A DNA stretch of 64,000 nt from Ampullaceana balthica (taxonomy: Eukaryota; Mollusca; Gastropoda; Lymnaeidae). The position numbers and the translations under genes are program-made. A model generated the notes under the pieces. The model was given only the letters and a program-made list of their open reading frames with translations, was not told the origin of the DNA and did no database searches. The stretch covers positions 1,331,920 to 1,395,919 of the forward strand of contig CALYLW010000138.1 of assembly GCA_944989445.1 (NCBI GenBank), read 5' to 3'. How positions within the stretch are numbered: position 1 is the first letter of the stretch; each line of letters starts with the position of its first letter. Below, one piece after another: positions 1 to 42,265 of the stretch.

Positions 1-115
1 CACCACCCTTGCTTGCCAGCCATAAACTGTGATTGGCCGACCCTGGCGAGGGTCATTCGTCAAGCTTATTTGCACTCGTCTTGTGCTTGTTCTGGTAAAT
101 TATATATAGATGGTG
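1..115 (-). mobile_element. Partial tRNA-Val-like SINE at the window edge
   Basis: TGCTTGCCAGCCATAAACTG, GACCCTGGCGAGGGTCATTC and AAATTATATATAG match the outer third of the next copy (about 531-612). The tRNA part would lie beyond the window start. Confidence 0.65.
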
Positions 116-299
116 GATTAAAATTCTTCTGCAGAATTCATTTGTTCATTAGAGTGTTTTGAAATGCGTTTGTACATGTTTATCAGGATACTCCTAAAGT
201 ATTCATTTACTGAACATATTGTTGAGGAGAGTGTATGACTACTTTTCTGTCACTGAGGACAACGGAGAGCATGTCGCCGAAGTTATCCCAATTTTGAGA

Positions 300-612
300 G
301 ACAAAGTTTACAGTCATGTTCGAAAAGAAAAGGGGAAAAGAACGGGAACAAACATAAACATTTTTAAAAATTAAAAATTAACGTCTCAGCTGGGGCTTGA
401 ACCCAGGATCTTTGGCGTGTTAGGCGGATGTAATAACCACTACACTACGAAATGTATGTGAAGGAACAATGAAAGTGAACTCAAGAAGCATTGTTGGTCT
501 CGATGACCCCCACTGCCCTCTCCACCACCTTTGCTTGCCAACCATAAACTGTTTTGGTTGACCCCAGTGAGGGTTATTCCTCATGCTTATTTGCTTGATT
601 TGGTGAATTATA
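300..612 (-). mobile_element. tRNA-Val-like SINE, minus orientation
   Basis: The tRNA-like segment is at 387-450 on the minus strand: TAGTGTAGTGGTTATTACAT, CCGCCTAACACGCC (loop CTAACAC, AAC anticodon as in tRNA-Val) and GGGTTCAAGCCCC. Outer parts are GACCCCAGTGAGGGTTATTC and the ATTATATATAC end. It lies upstream of the kinase start, within the possible promoter region. Confidence 0.75.
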
Positions 613-1169
613 TATACATGTATAGATACGTTTAGTTTAAAGTTTAAACTGTTACTAAACTTAGTTGTGATGATTGAATGATTGTGTTTTATATCTTATC
701 ACTTGTGTAAAAAGGCATAGGTTGTTGGTGTTATTCTTAGATATGGTCAAGTCACACAATCTTCATGTATTCAGAAAGTGAGAAAATTGCTTACACTCTT
801 GTTTTTGAAGTACAGTATAGTTTCTAATTCCTACCATTTGCAAAAAATGTAGTTGTGTTGAGCATGTGAGTCATGATTGACTGCTTTGTGGATTAGTTTT
901 TATTTGTCCAGCTATTAATCTATTAGATGAGCAAAAAATGTCACTGTTAAGAAGATGTCACTGTTAATATAAGCTTTGACATGATTATAAAATTTATACT
1001 TAGTCATACAATAAGGATCTGTTGATATTGACCATGAGCCTTTTGTCCTGTATCAATATTTTATTAAGTATGACTTTTTCATCCAACTCTGAAAAAAATG
1101 GTGACAAAATGTACTTGACAACCAAATACAGTATTCTTTAATCATCAAGGTTAAGACTGGTCATTTGTC
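613..1169. other. Upstream region of MAP3K20
   Basis: AT-rich. A possible splice acceptor for a 5' UTR exon (CATCAAG) lies about 20 nt before the ATG, but no promoter motif or transcription start can be supported. Confidence 0.4.
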
Positions 1170-32994
<31,825 letters not shown>

Positions 32995-33428
32995 CCAATA
33001 GTAACAATTATGTGGGACTGTACGCAAAGATGACGTATTAATTCAATAGGAAAAATAGAAACCTCTGAAGCCAAAAGACAATAATAAGTTGATATGTAAC
33101 ATTAGATGTAAATTTAATTGACAATATCTTTTGATGTTATGATTTAACTTTGGTTTACAATGTTTAAAGAGCTGAATATTTACATGAAGTTATAAAAATG
33201 GGGTCTTGTTGCAGCTGTTTTTTTTTCATGAAAAGATGCTCCGTTAAATCTGTGATCTCTGTGACCATTGACAAACTCAAAGACTTGTTCCTGCTGGGTA
33301 AGAATTAGTGAATGTGCTTTCAAACCATTGTGGAACATCTGTGCTGGCCATGTTTATACAAGAAAGTTCATGATCAGTCTGTCTTGATCAGGACTTATTA
33401 TGGGTGAGACTGCAATCAGGCTTTTAGA

Positions 33429-33557
33429 TAAAAAAATTATATGGTATCAAAACGGGTATGTAAAGGCCTGACAGCACCTCACACAGAACAACGTGTTGTT
33501 TTGTGACATCCTGTCAGGCCTATACATACCCTGTTTTAATAAAATATATTTTTTTTA
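33429..33557. repeat. Near-perfect ~128-bp palindrome
   Basis: Left arm GGGTATGTAAAGGCCTGACAG (33454-33474) pairs with CTGTCAGGCCTATACATACCC. The pairing runs inward through ACAACGTGTTGTT with almost no loop, and outward into the AT-rich flanks. It could be a MITE at fixed ends or a structural RNA hairpin in the 3' UTR; no target duplication is clear. Confidence 0.8.
33538..33543 (+). terminator. Poly(A) signal AATAAA
   Basis: First AATAAA after the kinase stop codon, about 545 nt downstream. It is a candidate only; no transcript data. Confidence 0.45.
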
Positions 33558-33627
33558 CGCCTTGATCAGTCAAAATTCTTATCTTTGCAATCTATTAGTT
33601 AAGAATGATAAAAAGATATCTTAATAA

Positions 33628-34229
33628 AATAAGGAGCTCAAATGATGAAGATTAACTTCACTCACTGATTTCATTCAATAAAATAAGAAAAACCCGTAAA
33701 AAACCAAGTTTTTGACTATAAATCCTTTATGTACGAGAAGTAACTAAAAGAATGTTCATTATAATACGCAGCGTCAGACCATCCAGAAATACAAAATTGA
33801 AGTTGTGTCGTAAAACATGTTTAATATAATACGCACCGATCAGGAATATGTTTATAAAAAGAGCTGTCAATAAAATACGCACCTTATTGCGCGACAGAAA
33901 GGTTGTTCAATATAATACGCACCGCGACGCTCTATCTCAAAAAATAGCATGATACATAGGAATAAAAAAAATAATCTAAAAAATCAATAATTTAATTACG
34001 GTACATGCGATCGATCTGAAATTTTGATACATTGTTTTTATCATCGGTACGAAACTGCCTGCAAAATTTCAGCTCGCTATCTTGCGAGCAAGTGGGTTAA
34101 AAATCGATCAAAAGTTTTGGCGACAAGCAAGCAAGCAAGCAAGGTCTGCCGCAGACACCACGAGTTAATATAAAGGATTTAATAAGGAGCTCAAATGATG
34201 AAGATTAACTTCACTCACTGATTTCATTC
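33628..34229 (-). mobile_element. Single ~470-bp-family unit flanked by a 49-bp direct repeat
   Basis: An identical 49-bp segment starting AATAAGGAGCTCAAATGATG and ending CTGATTTCATTC occurs at 33628-33676 and 34181-34229. Between them, 504 bp of the ~470-bp repeat family lies in reverse orientation: ACCCGTAAAAAACC, TATAAATCCTTTAT, TTACGGTACATGCGATCGAT, TTAATATAAAGGATTT. TATAATACGCACCG occurs three times inside. Confidence 0.8.
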
Positions 34230-36148
34230 CTCATGACCCAGTGCAACAGATTGTGAAACAAATAAATTAACATTTTAATGTAAGAACCCATTTTATTTTA
34301 CAGAGCCAATATATATTTTTATAATTTTGTGTATAATCACTTTCTATACTGATGTATAGAGATATTATTTAAAATAGGTCAAACTATTGTCAATCATGTA
34401 TTTAATTTAGAGACCTAATAGGCTCTACTAGCTTTAATTTGTGTACTTCAGTGCTAATCAAACTTTTTTAAATAGAATTGTATATATATATTGCTAATTG
34501 TTGCCAATCATTTCATGAGGAGAATTATGTTTTTATCCTTTAAAACTGTAATGTTTTCTAATTTAAATGTATGCATCTTTTGTGTACCAGTTCTTCTTCT
34601 GCTATTTATTAAGGGCCCACGATCAACATTCTGTTCAATATGGCTCCTGTAAAAAGTTGAGGTTTTGTAAATTATATGTCTGTGAAGATAATACTTTGTA
34701 GGGCTGCTCATCAGGTAATCGTGACTGGAGGTTGGGGGACAGGAGGCAAGAGTCACAAATGCGTCAAGTGACGTCCCCTCAACTGATCCCCTTGGAAGCT
34801 TGGAATCCAGTCATTGATTGTGGCAGTTGGTGTATTGGGTATCAATGCCTTGTTTCTGTCCTGGCTAGTTTATATTATTCTGATGTGATGGTTTAGTTAT
34901 TTGTCTACCTCTCTAATCAAAACATTCCATAATAGACATGAAAATGTTACTTGATTGCTGTCTCACTTATATTATTACTTTAAATATAAACAGTTTGATG
35001 GAAATATTTTAATGATTGTTTCTCTGAAAATGGTATTTCTTCACCTCCCTTCAATAATATGTGACTTGACATTCAAACTATCAATTTTTGTTGCAATAAT
35101 AAAGGAGTTACATTATTTTTGGATTAACAGATATCCACACAAAACAATGCAACTTACACTAATATTGTTTTATATACTTGTATTTGTTAAATATATGGAA
35201 TATAAAAAATTGTTTACAAGGAATGACTCTAAGATGTATTAAAATATTGGAGATTATTTTAGTAAAAATGAGTTATTGTTTTTAAAGCAATAATTTTATG
35301 CAGAAAGTTGTTATTTTTTATAAGTATTTTAAAAATATAATTTTGTTTCAACCAACAGATAATGATTTATACAAAATAGTTGAATGATATATATTTAAAT
35401 ACAGTTTATGCAGATTTGATCTTTGCAATTTCCTTTCTGGTTCATATGATGTTTAAGTGCTTTAACATTGAATACTTGTTTTTGGAATGCTTTTATCCTA
35501 TTGACATTGAATCTATTCTTCATTTACCAATAAGATAAATATAGTTTGGTATCTGCGGGGATTACTATATGGTGAAAAAACTTGGCTTTTTAAACATCAC
35601 ATTTAACGAAACAAAAAGTTGACAGGTTTAGAAAATTTCTCTACTCTACTGTTAATAAAACAGAAAAAAAATACATTAAAATCGTTCTTTTGAAGTTTTT
35701 TCTCATATGTCTGTTGGCTTGATTGACCTAGCAATGTAGAAACAATTTATTCAAAGAGTAGAGGCTCAGCAATGAGATTTGATTCCATGCAAATAAATCA
35801 GGAAGGGCTCGTTACTTATACATACAGGTTTTAACTGATGAAGTTAGCTAATAAAGTATTATAAAACAGATACACATCATATAATTAAGTATGATGTATA
35901 CATAAAATTCCATGACTATGAAGTTTGTCTTGATGTACAGTCATAATCTTTGCTCATATCATTTGAGCTAAGCTGAAACTATTGACTTTACTGATGTTTA
36001 TAAACCAAGGTATTGTTATTTATTTAATGATTAGTGCCATGTAGTTTTTTTTTCTGTGTTATTTGACCATCAAAGCAGAGGTAATTTTTGTTGGAAGGTT
36101 GCCAATATTCTGCTGATAATCATCTACATCTGTCAAATTTTTATCCTC
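34230..36148. other. Intergenic, no recognised feature
   Basis: AT-rich sequence. The longest open frames (34508-34756 minus, 34955-35242 plus) have no recognisable domain and an AT-driven composition. Confidence 0.6.
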
Positions 36149-36463
36149 ATAGATTGACTTATGTCACCTGACAACATATAGATTGACTTATGTCACCTGA
36201 CAACATATAGATTGACTAATGTCACCTGACAACATATAGATTGACTAATGTCACCTGACAACATGGATTGACTAATGTCACCTGACAACATCTAGATTGA
36301 CTAATGCCACTTGACAACATATAGATTGACTAATGTCACCTGACAACATATAGATTGACTAATGTCACCTGACAACATAGATTGACTAATGTCACCTGAC
36401 AACATATAGATTGACTAATGCCACCTTGCAACATATAGATTGACTAATGTCACCTGACAACAT
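36149..36463 (+). repeat. 29-bp minisatellite, eleven copies
   Basis: The unit is ATAGATTGACTAATGTCACC followed by TGACAACAT. Eleven copies; two (fifth and ninth) are shortened to 27 bp, and the first two carry TTATG instead of TAATG. Confidence 0.92.
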
Positions 36464-36616
36464 TTTGTGACCAACACACCTTTTATATTACCCAACACAT
36501 TTGCTTTTGAATGCTTTCATTTTTATTTCCTTCTGATTTCATGCTTGTAGTAACACCTAAAATGGAAGGACTAATAACCCTAAGGAGATCCACTGCATAT
36601 TAAAAAACTAGTCGCA

Positions 36617-36735
36617 ATGCCTCAGACACTATGTGGCTGTTCCCTGTCCCTCAGACTTTATGTGACAGGTTCCCATCCCTCAGACACTGTGGCTGTTCCC
36701 TGTCCCTCAGAATTTATTTGACTGGTTCCCTGACT
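36617..36735 (+). repeat. Two imperfect ~60-bp repeats
   Basis: CCTCAGACACT ... GTGGCTGTTCCCTGTCCCTC occurs twice, with the intervening AGACTTTATGTGACAGGTTC also echoed. Confidence 0.6.
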
Positions 36736-37085
36736 ATAAAGCTGTTCTCTGCCCCTTGTACATAGTGCTATACTTTCATATTCTTTAACACATTGCTATT
36801 TAGTTTTTCATAATTGAACATTCCTTATACTGTCAATATTACACAAAAATTCTGACAATTAAATAAAAATCAAGTACATGTAATGAGCAGTTTTATAAAA
36901 AGTCTTCCATTTTTTATGATCTTTATTCAAAGATTTAAAACCACAAAGAATTGAACCCCAGCGGATTGCTAATGAAGTATTTCTTTGTCATGCTATTAGT
37001 ATTAGTATTTACTTATTGTCTCACTCTAATTTATAAGTTTGATTAATGTACTATTTACCTTAAGAAAAGCTTTTACGAAATGTTG

Positions 37086-37388
37086 CTTTTAAATGAATTA
37101 TAATTTCAACACTGTCCCATACTATCTCAGACTATCTGTGAGTGTTGCTCAATTCATTACATGAAGATTTCTTTGGAGTATCTTTTAAATGAATTATAAT
37201 TGGGTTTATTTCAACACTGTCCCATACTATCTCAGACTATCTGTGAGTGTTGCTCAATTCATTACATGAAGATTTCTTTGGAGTATCTTTTAAATGAATT
37301 ATAATTGGGTTTATTTCAACACTGTCCCATACTATCTGTGAGTGTTGCTCAATTCATTACATGAAGATTTCTTTGGAGTATCTTTTAA
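37086..37388 (+). repeat. ~105-bp tandem repeat, three copies
   Basis: The unit runs from TTTTAAATGAATTATAATTG through CAACACTGTCCCATACTATC and GAGTGTTGCTCAATTCATTA to TTCTTTGGAGTATC. The first copy lacks GGGTTTATT and the third lacks TCAGACTATC, so the copies can be told apart. Confidence 0.9.
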
Positions 37389-37776
37389 AAGGTCATCAAG
37401 TTGTATAATGTTTTTGTATGTTTATGTTTATTTATTTATTATTCACTAAAGAAGCTAAGTTTGAAAAATTGAAGAACTGTCCCATTAAATACAAATTTGA
37501 TAACAGAATGGTCTACATTTTTCATCCAAATATTTTATTTAAAAAAAATACTTTTTACCTTGTTTTATTAAACTCATTCTGTCTTTTTCCACAAGAAAAA
37601 AGAAATTTTGTCTAGCTTGAATCATTCTCTGTAATTTTCATATTTATTGAATGATTTAATGTCTGACTGTGAGACAGTGAAACTGCCAGCCTTCTGTACT
37701 TACAGGTACTGGTAACAAGGACTTATTGAAAGGTTTAAAGTTTAAATATGGCTAGCCACTTATTGATATGTTAAAC

Positions 37777-38102
37777 CAGGGGTCGGGAAACTTTTTGTCT
37801 GAGAAAGCCATAACCATCACATATTTTGAAAATTAATTCTGTGAGAGCCATACATTGTGTAAAACTAAAAATCCAAGTAAATATGTGCATTTTGTGTAAT
37901 TTCAACACTAAATGTACAATAATTATGTCTCTGAGTAATTTATAATAACATTGTTATGCTGTTTTTTATATGCAATTCTATGTAGATTAAATGAGTCTGA
38001 ATAAACGTTTTCTTAAAAAATAATCGAACATTTGTCTGAGAGCCAGACTCAGCCATCAATAGAGACACAACTGGCTCACGAGCCATGGTTTCCCGACCCC
38101 TG
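37777..38102. mobile_element. Non-autonomous hAT, TSD TGTTAAAC
   Basis: Ends CAGGGGTCGGGAAAC and its inverted partner GTTTCCCGACCCCTG. The exact 8-bp duplication TGTTAAAC is at 37769-37776 and 38103-38110. It is 326 bp and homologous to the nested copy at 22342-22620. No coding capacity. Confidence 0.92.
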
Positions 38103-38889
38103 TGTTAAACAATGACTAATCATTTATTGATAAGTTGAACACTGCCTAATACTTTATGTTTGTGAATGTTAGCCTGTTGCCAACGCCCACTAACAATTCA
38201 CATAACCCCTGTACCAGGCCTGTGATGTTTGCTGGTGTATTTCAATAAGTTTTGTATCCAGTCACAAACTAATGTCCAATTTTACTATGTGGCATTATCA
38301 AAACTGTTGTAGTTACAATTTACACCCAGTTTTTTTTCTACATAAATTGACAATATTTGACAATCTACTGATCACCATTGGCCATTACTAATTTCTTTTT
38401 ATTCCGGACATTTAAATAGGAAATGTTTTGAGATGGATGTTTCCACAGCTTGATATCATTTATGGGAAGTCATCAATCTATTCATGATATTTTTGGTCTT
38501 TGGATTTTCATTTTGTATATATATAGTTCTGGACTATATGATTAGCAAAGCTTAGAACTATGTGATATTTATTATGTGCCATTGTTCGGACATTTTTAAG
38601 CAGTTTCAGAGATCATTAAAAAAAGACATGTCTTAATATTGTTTTTAAATTACATTTGTATTATAAATATATATGCATACACCTTGACATCAATAAAGGA
38701 TTCTGCAGAATGTTGATTCCATTTTTAACGTTTTTCTTCTTTTCAGTTTCAGTAAAGAAGGAGAGTTGTGTTGAGAGTATGTTAAATGGGATTTCGTTTG
38801 TTATATTGGTTGTGATGATTTGATCCCTGTATTATGTGTTAAAGGCAGTATATCTGTTAGAAGGGTTTGTGTTAGGCTGTGGCAGTTTT

Positions 38890-39372
38890 ATCACTGACTG
38901 GGGCAGTGTAACCGTTGTTTGGGGCTGTGTTAGTGCTGGTTGGGGCAGTGTTACCGTTGTTTGGGGCAGTTTTACCGTTGTTTGGGGCTGTGTTAGTGCT
39001 GGTTGGGGCAGTGTTACCGTTGTTTGGTGCTGGTTGGGGCAGTGTTACCGTTGTTTGTGGCTGTGTTGGTGCTAATTGGGGCAGTGTTACCGTTGTTTGG
39101 GGCTGTGTTGGTGCTATTTGGGGCAGTGTTACCGTTGTTTGGGGCTGTGTTGGTGCTAATTTGGGGCAGTGTTACCGTTGTTTGGGGCTGTGTTGGTGCT
39201 GGTTGGGGCAGTGTTACCGTTGTTTGGGGCTGTGTTGGTGCTGGTTGGGGCAGTGTTACCGTTGTTTGGGGCTGTGTTGGTGCTGGTTGGGGCAGTGTTA
39301 CCGTTGTTTGGGGCTGTGTTAGTGCTGGTTGGGGCAGTGTTACCGTTGTTTGGGGCAGTGTTACCGCTAGTT
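38890..39372 (+). repeat. 42-bp minisatellite, about eleven copies
   Basis: The unit is GGGGCTGTGTTGGTGCTGGT followed by TGGGGCAGTGTTACCGTTGT and TT. Later copies are nearly uniform and early ones vary (TTAGTG, CTAATT, CTATTT), with some half-units. Open frames on both strands are a consequence of the 42-bp period. Confidence 0.92.
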
Positions 39373-39770
39373 CGGATGTATCTTGTTAAGGACATTGAGG
39401 CAGGTAAAGGTGGATGCCATCGCTTATAGTAATAGATCATGTGGCGAAATTTATTCGAACATAAATTGAAGGCAGTTATTTATGGTTCCCTATCTTTTCT
39501 ATTCTTTGGACAACTAAGTAAAGTTTGGCTAAGTGTCAAAACTCCTTCAGAGTTGTCAGCATTTGGTCGGCATTCGAGTTAGAAATTGACACAAAACTTT
39601 AAACAAAAAATTCTTTAATAAATAGAATTGTTGGTATTAGCAATGTGAGGACAAACTTTATAATCCTTCATATTTTAATGTTCTGTCCGTCCCTGCCAGA
39701 GCCTCCGAAAAAATTTAATTGGCACATTTGGTCCTGTGCCAGATTCTTTTTAACATCAGTATACAGCTAA

Positions 39771-40052
39771 GGCCACCCTAGCGGCGATGGTCTAAGTGGT
39801 AGCGCACTGGACTATCGATCTGAGGAAGATCCCGAGTCACGGGTTCGAGCCCGGGTACTGGCCCCTGGGGCATTGTACTGGCAACACATTCCCCTGCTCG
39901 TTAGTGGTGGCTAAAAACTTGTGAACGCTACATCACTAGCCCCATAGCCCGTCATGGACTGAAAAGGGGGTCTTAGAAAGGGAGTCGGCTATTGTCATTT
40001 TAAAGTAAATCGGTTAGATACAAGACTCACAAACCGAGAATGACGGGCTTTT
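39771..40052 (+). mobile_element. tRNA-derived SINE
   Basis: The head has an A-box-like TGGTCTAAGTGGTAGC (39789-39804) and a perfect B box GGTTCGAGCCC (39842-39852). The tRNA-unrelated body contains CATTCCCCTGCTCG, and an inverted pair, AGCCCGTCA and TGACGGGCT, sits near the 3' end. The tRNA-like part cannot make a normal anticodon arm, so this is a retroposon rather than a tRNA gene. Confidence 0.75.
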
Positions 40053-41348
40053 ACAGTATCCTGTGCTGGTGTCGACAATTTTAACTCTGCATCTTTCGGC
40101 CTTCCAAACAATATTAAAATTTAAGTTAAACAAAAATTATATTCTATGTGTTGAGAATAACCTGAAACTGCTCTGAACACTCCATTAGAATGCAACATCC
40201 TAGGTTAGGATATCCTGATTTAAGGATATCCTGTAGGATATCAAACTCAATTACATGTATTATAAAAATGTAATGTGCATATAGTAAACTCAATAGTTAA
40301 AACCATCTGAAACGTAAGAAGTTAGTGAATAATTTTGTGGTGACAAACCATTTTAAAAATGTTATCTTATAAATCTGGGCAATAGACAAGTCTTTGAAGG
40401 ATCGGGCAGCGTGACAATTATTTTATCTTATCTGTTACACTCGCTCCTTCTTTACAGAAGATTATTGCAGCCTACACTTATCCGTAGTTTATGTCTAGTC
40501 TTACATTTTTATTAGAGTTTTAAATCTTGATAAAGTGTTGGTTTTCCTGGTATTTGGTCAGACAACCGAATCTCAGCTCAAAGCATCCGTATAAAACCAA
40601 CAGAAGAGCGGCCGCAGAACGCACACAAAATATAAAAAAAATAATAAAAAACAAAACAAACATTAACAATTGTTTTCAACTAATAACTGTACACACGTTT
40701 TTCCAACATCGTTTTTCATACACATGCATCGGACCGGAAAATTCTCAATCAGATTAATTTTGAATCTTATTGAATATTGGGTGTGGGAGGGGCTAGTGAG
40801 AATTATAAACATTCTAAAAATTTCGCACCAATCACCGTCTGTGTGCCTGTGCACCATTACGCACCAGCGTTTAAAAAACAAATAATTTGTGACGACATGG
40901 CAACAAAATAAATTTGGTTGATAGGCAGTCGAGCTATGTGTATTTAATTCATCATTTAAAAAAATGTTTCCCAAATCAATAAAGGTAAGAAGTTAAAATG
41001 GAGTAAACTGTGCAGATCAGCTGACCACTGTTCGTCACTACTACTCAAATATTTACTCATAAAACGTGCATGTCATCTAAAATTCATTAAAAGCAAAACC
41101 AGACAAAATGTGCAGGTCTCATGTTCGTGAAATTAAACACATTCATGTTTATTCACTAAATATTTAAATATCAAAAGTTGTGAGGAGTGATGTGGTTAAA
41201 ATTAACGTTAAGGGACACAACCCAGGGCTAACTTTCAGAAAAAAGTGGAAGTATTATCATTATATTATCATATAAATTACAGCTGTTGTAATACATCCCG
41301 TAACTCATGACTGCAATCTGCTGAGTAGCTAAAGTCTGTTTGCTTTAT
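40053..41348. other. Intergenic, no recognised feature
   Basis: AT-rich. A small cluster of GGATATCCT palindromes lies at about 40206-40238. Short frames (for example 40663-40974 minus) show no domain. Confidence 0.55.
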
Positions 41349-41637
41349 CACCCGGTGTTGGCTAAAGCAAAGAGAACGGTGCGCTCAACTATTTACATTG
41401 TTGTTATGCGTTGTTATGGCAGAGCGAGACTTCCGGAAATGAAATGTATTTTTTTACACTTGAAAAGGGAATAAGTGCAATTATTTTATCCATAAACGTA
41501 ATTAAGGTTGTAGTTTTAGTTTTAGCGTCTGGTTTAGGTTTAGTTGTCTATTTTTAAAATCAAAATAGAAAAAAAAATATAGCAGCCAAAAAATACCAAA
41601 AATGGAGCGCACCGTTCTCTTTGCTTTTAACCCAGTG
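41349..41637. mobile_element. Candidate MITE with AAGCAAAGAGAACGGTGCGC termini
   Basis: AAAGCAAAGAGAACGGTGCG near the left end is inverted near the right end (GCGCACCGTTCTCTTTGC). The outermost bases also pair (CACCCGGTGTT, AACCCAGTG). The flanking octamers TGCTTTAT and TTTTCTAT are similar but not identical, so the target duplication is unproven. Confidence 0.55.
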
Positions 41638-41889
41638 TTTTCTATGCTTCACTGGAACCTTCAGCTCCTTTCCCTATCTATCCGTCGTCAAGGGACAAAA
41701 TGCACGTGCCCTAAAGTCATGTTTCTCAACATTGGTCTGACGCCCTAGGGGGCAAATTGATTGTTTGGAAAATGGAATAAATTAGAAGATAACCTGTCTA
41801 TTAGTGTCTAAAACTTTACACAATGATTAACTTGCAGTTTAAAAGGAGAATTATTTTACTCTCAATTTAAAAACAAGCGTTCCTTAAAG

Positions 41890-42078
41890 CAGTGCTTCTC
41901 AAAGTGGTGGTCCGCGGACCGGTGCCGGTCCGTGGGCCATCCGATGCCGGTCCGCAGAAGTTACCAAGAAAGGAAATTTCGCTACCACGTCGGTACAGGG
42001 AAAATATTTCACCGGTCCCTGGTTCAATGGAAAAAATTCCTGCCGGTCCTCAAAACTAAAAAAGTTTGAGAAGCACTG
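41890..42078. mobile_element. Non-autonomous hAT, TSD CCTTAAAG
   Basis: Left end CAGTGCTTCTCAAAGTGG, right end AAAGTTTGAGAAGCACTG, inverted. The exact 8-bp duplication CCTTAAAG is at 41882-41889 and 42079-42086. It is 189 bp, with GCCGGTCC motifs inside. No coding capacity. Confidence 0.93.
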
Positions 42079-42265
42079 CCTTAAAGTGTTGCTTGCAGCT
42101 AATAATTTAAACAGTAGTAAAATTAGTCTCATGTGGAATTATAACAAAGGTAATGTGTATTTCACGAAGGAGCATAATTTTTTAAAATAATGATAAGGTT
42201 GGGTAATAGTAATAACACAAAAACGTTGTTTCACATTTCCATTGGGTAACTACATAAACTCTTTG

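Larger units (their letters stand above)
32995..33560 (+). other. MAP3K20: Presumed MAP3K20 3' UTR
   Basis: Between the stop and the first AATAAA (33538-33543) there is no gene-like frame. The poly(A) signal lies inside the right arm of a long palindrome. Confidence 0.6.

Noticed and set aside
387..450. tRNA-Val gene candidates (also at 20738 and 50680)
   Set aside because: Boxes are present, but stems are incomplete and the same flanks recur in all copies, which marks them as SINE parts.
38747..38776. Possible 30-nt exon (SVKKESCVE) with good acceptor and GTATGT donor
   Set aside because: Stands alone, with no partner exon whose phase and sequence give a convincing protein. Chance splice-like signals are common.
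38836..39440. Overlapping frames encoding Gly/Val/Trp- or Asn/Thr/Pro-rich repeats
   Set aside because: Product of the 42-bp minisatellite; both strands are open over the same span.
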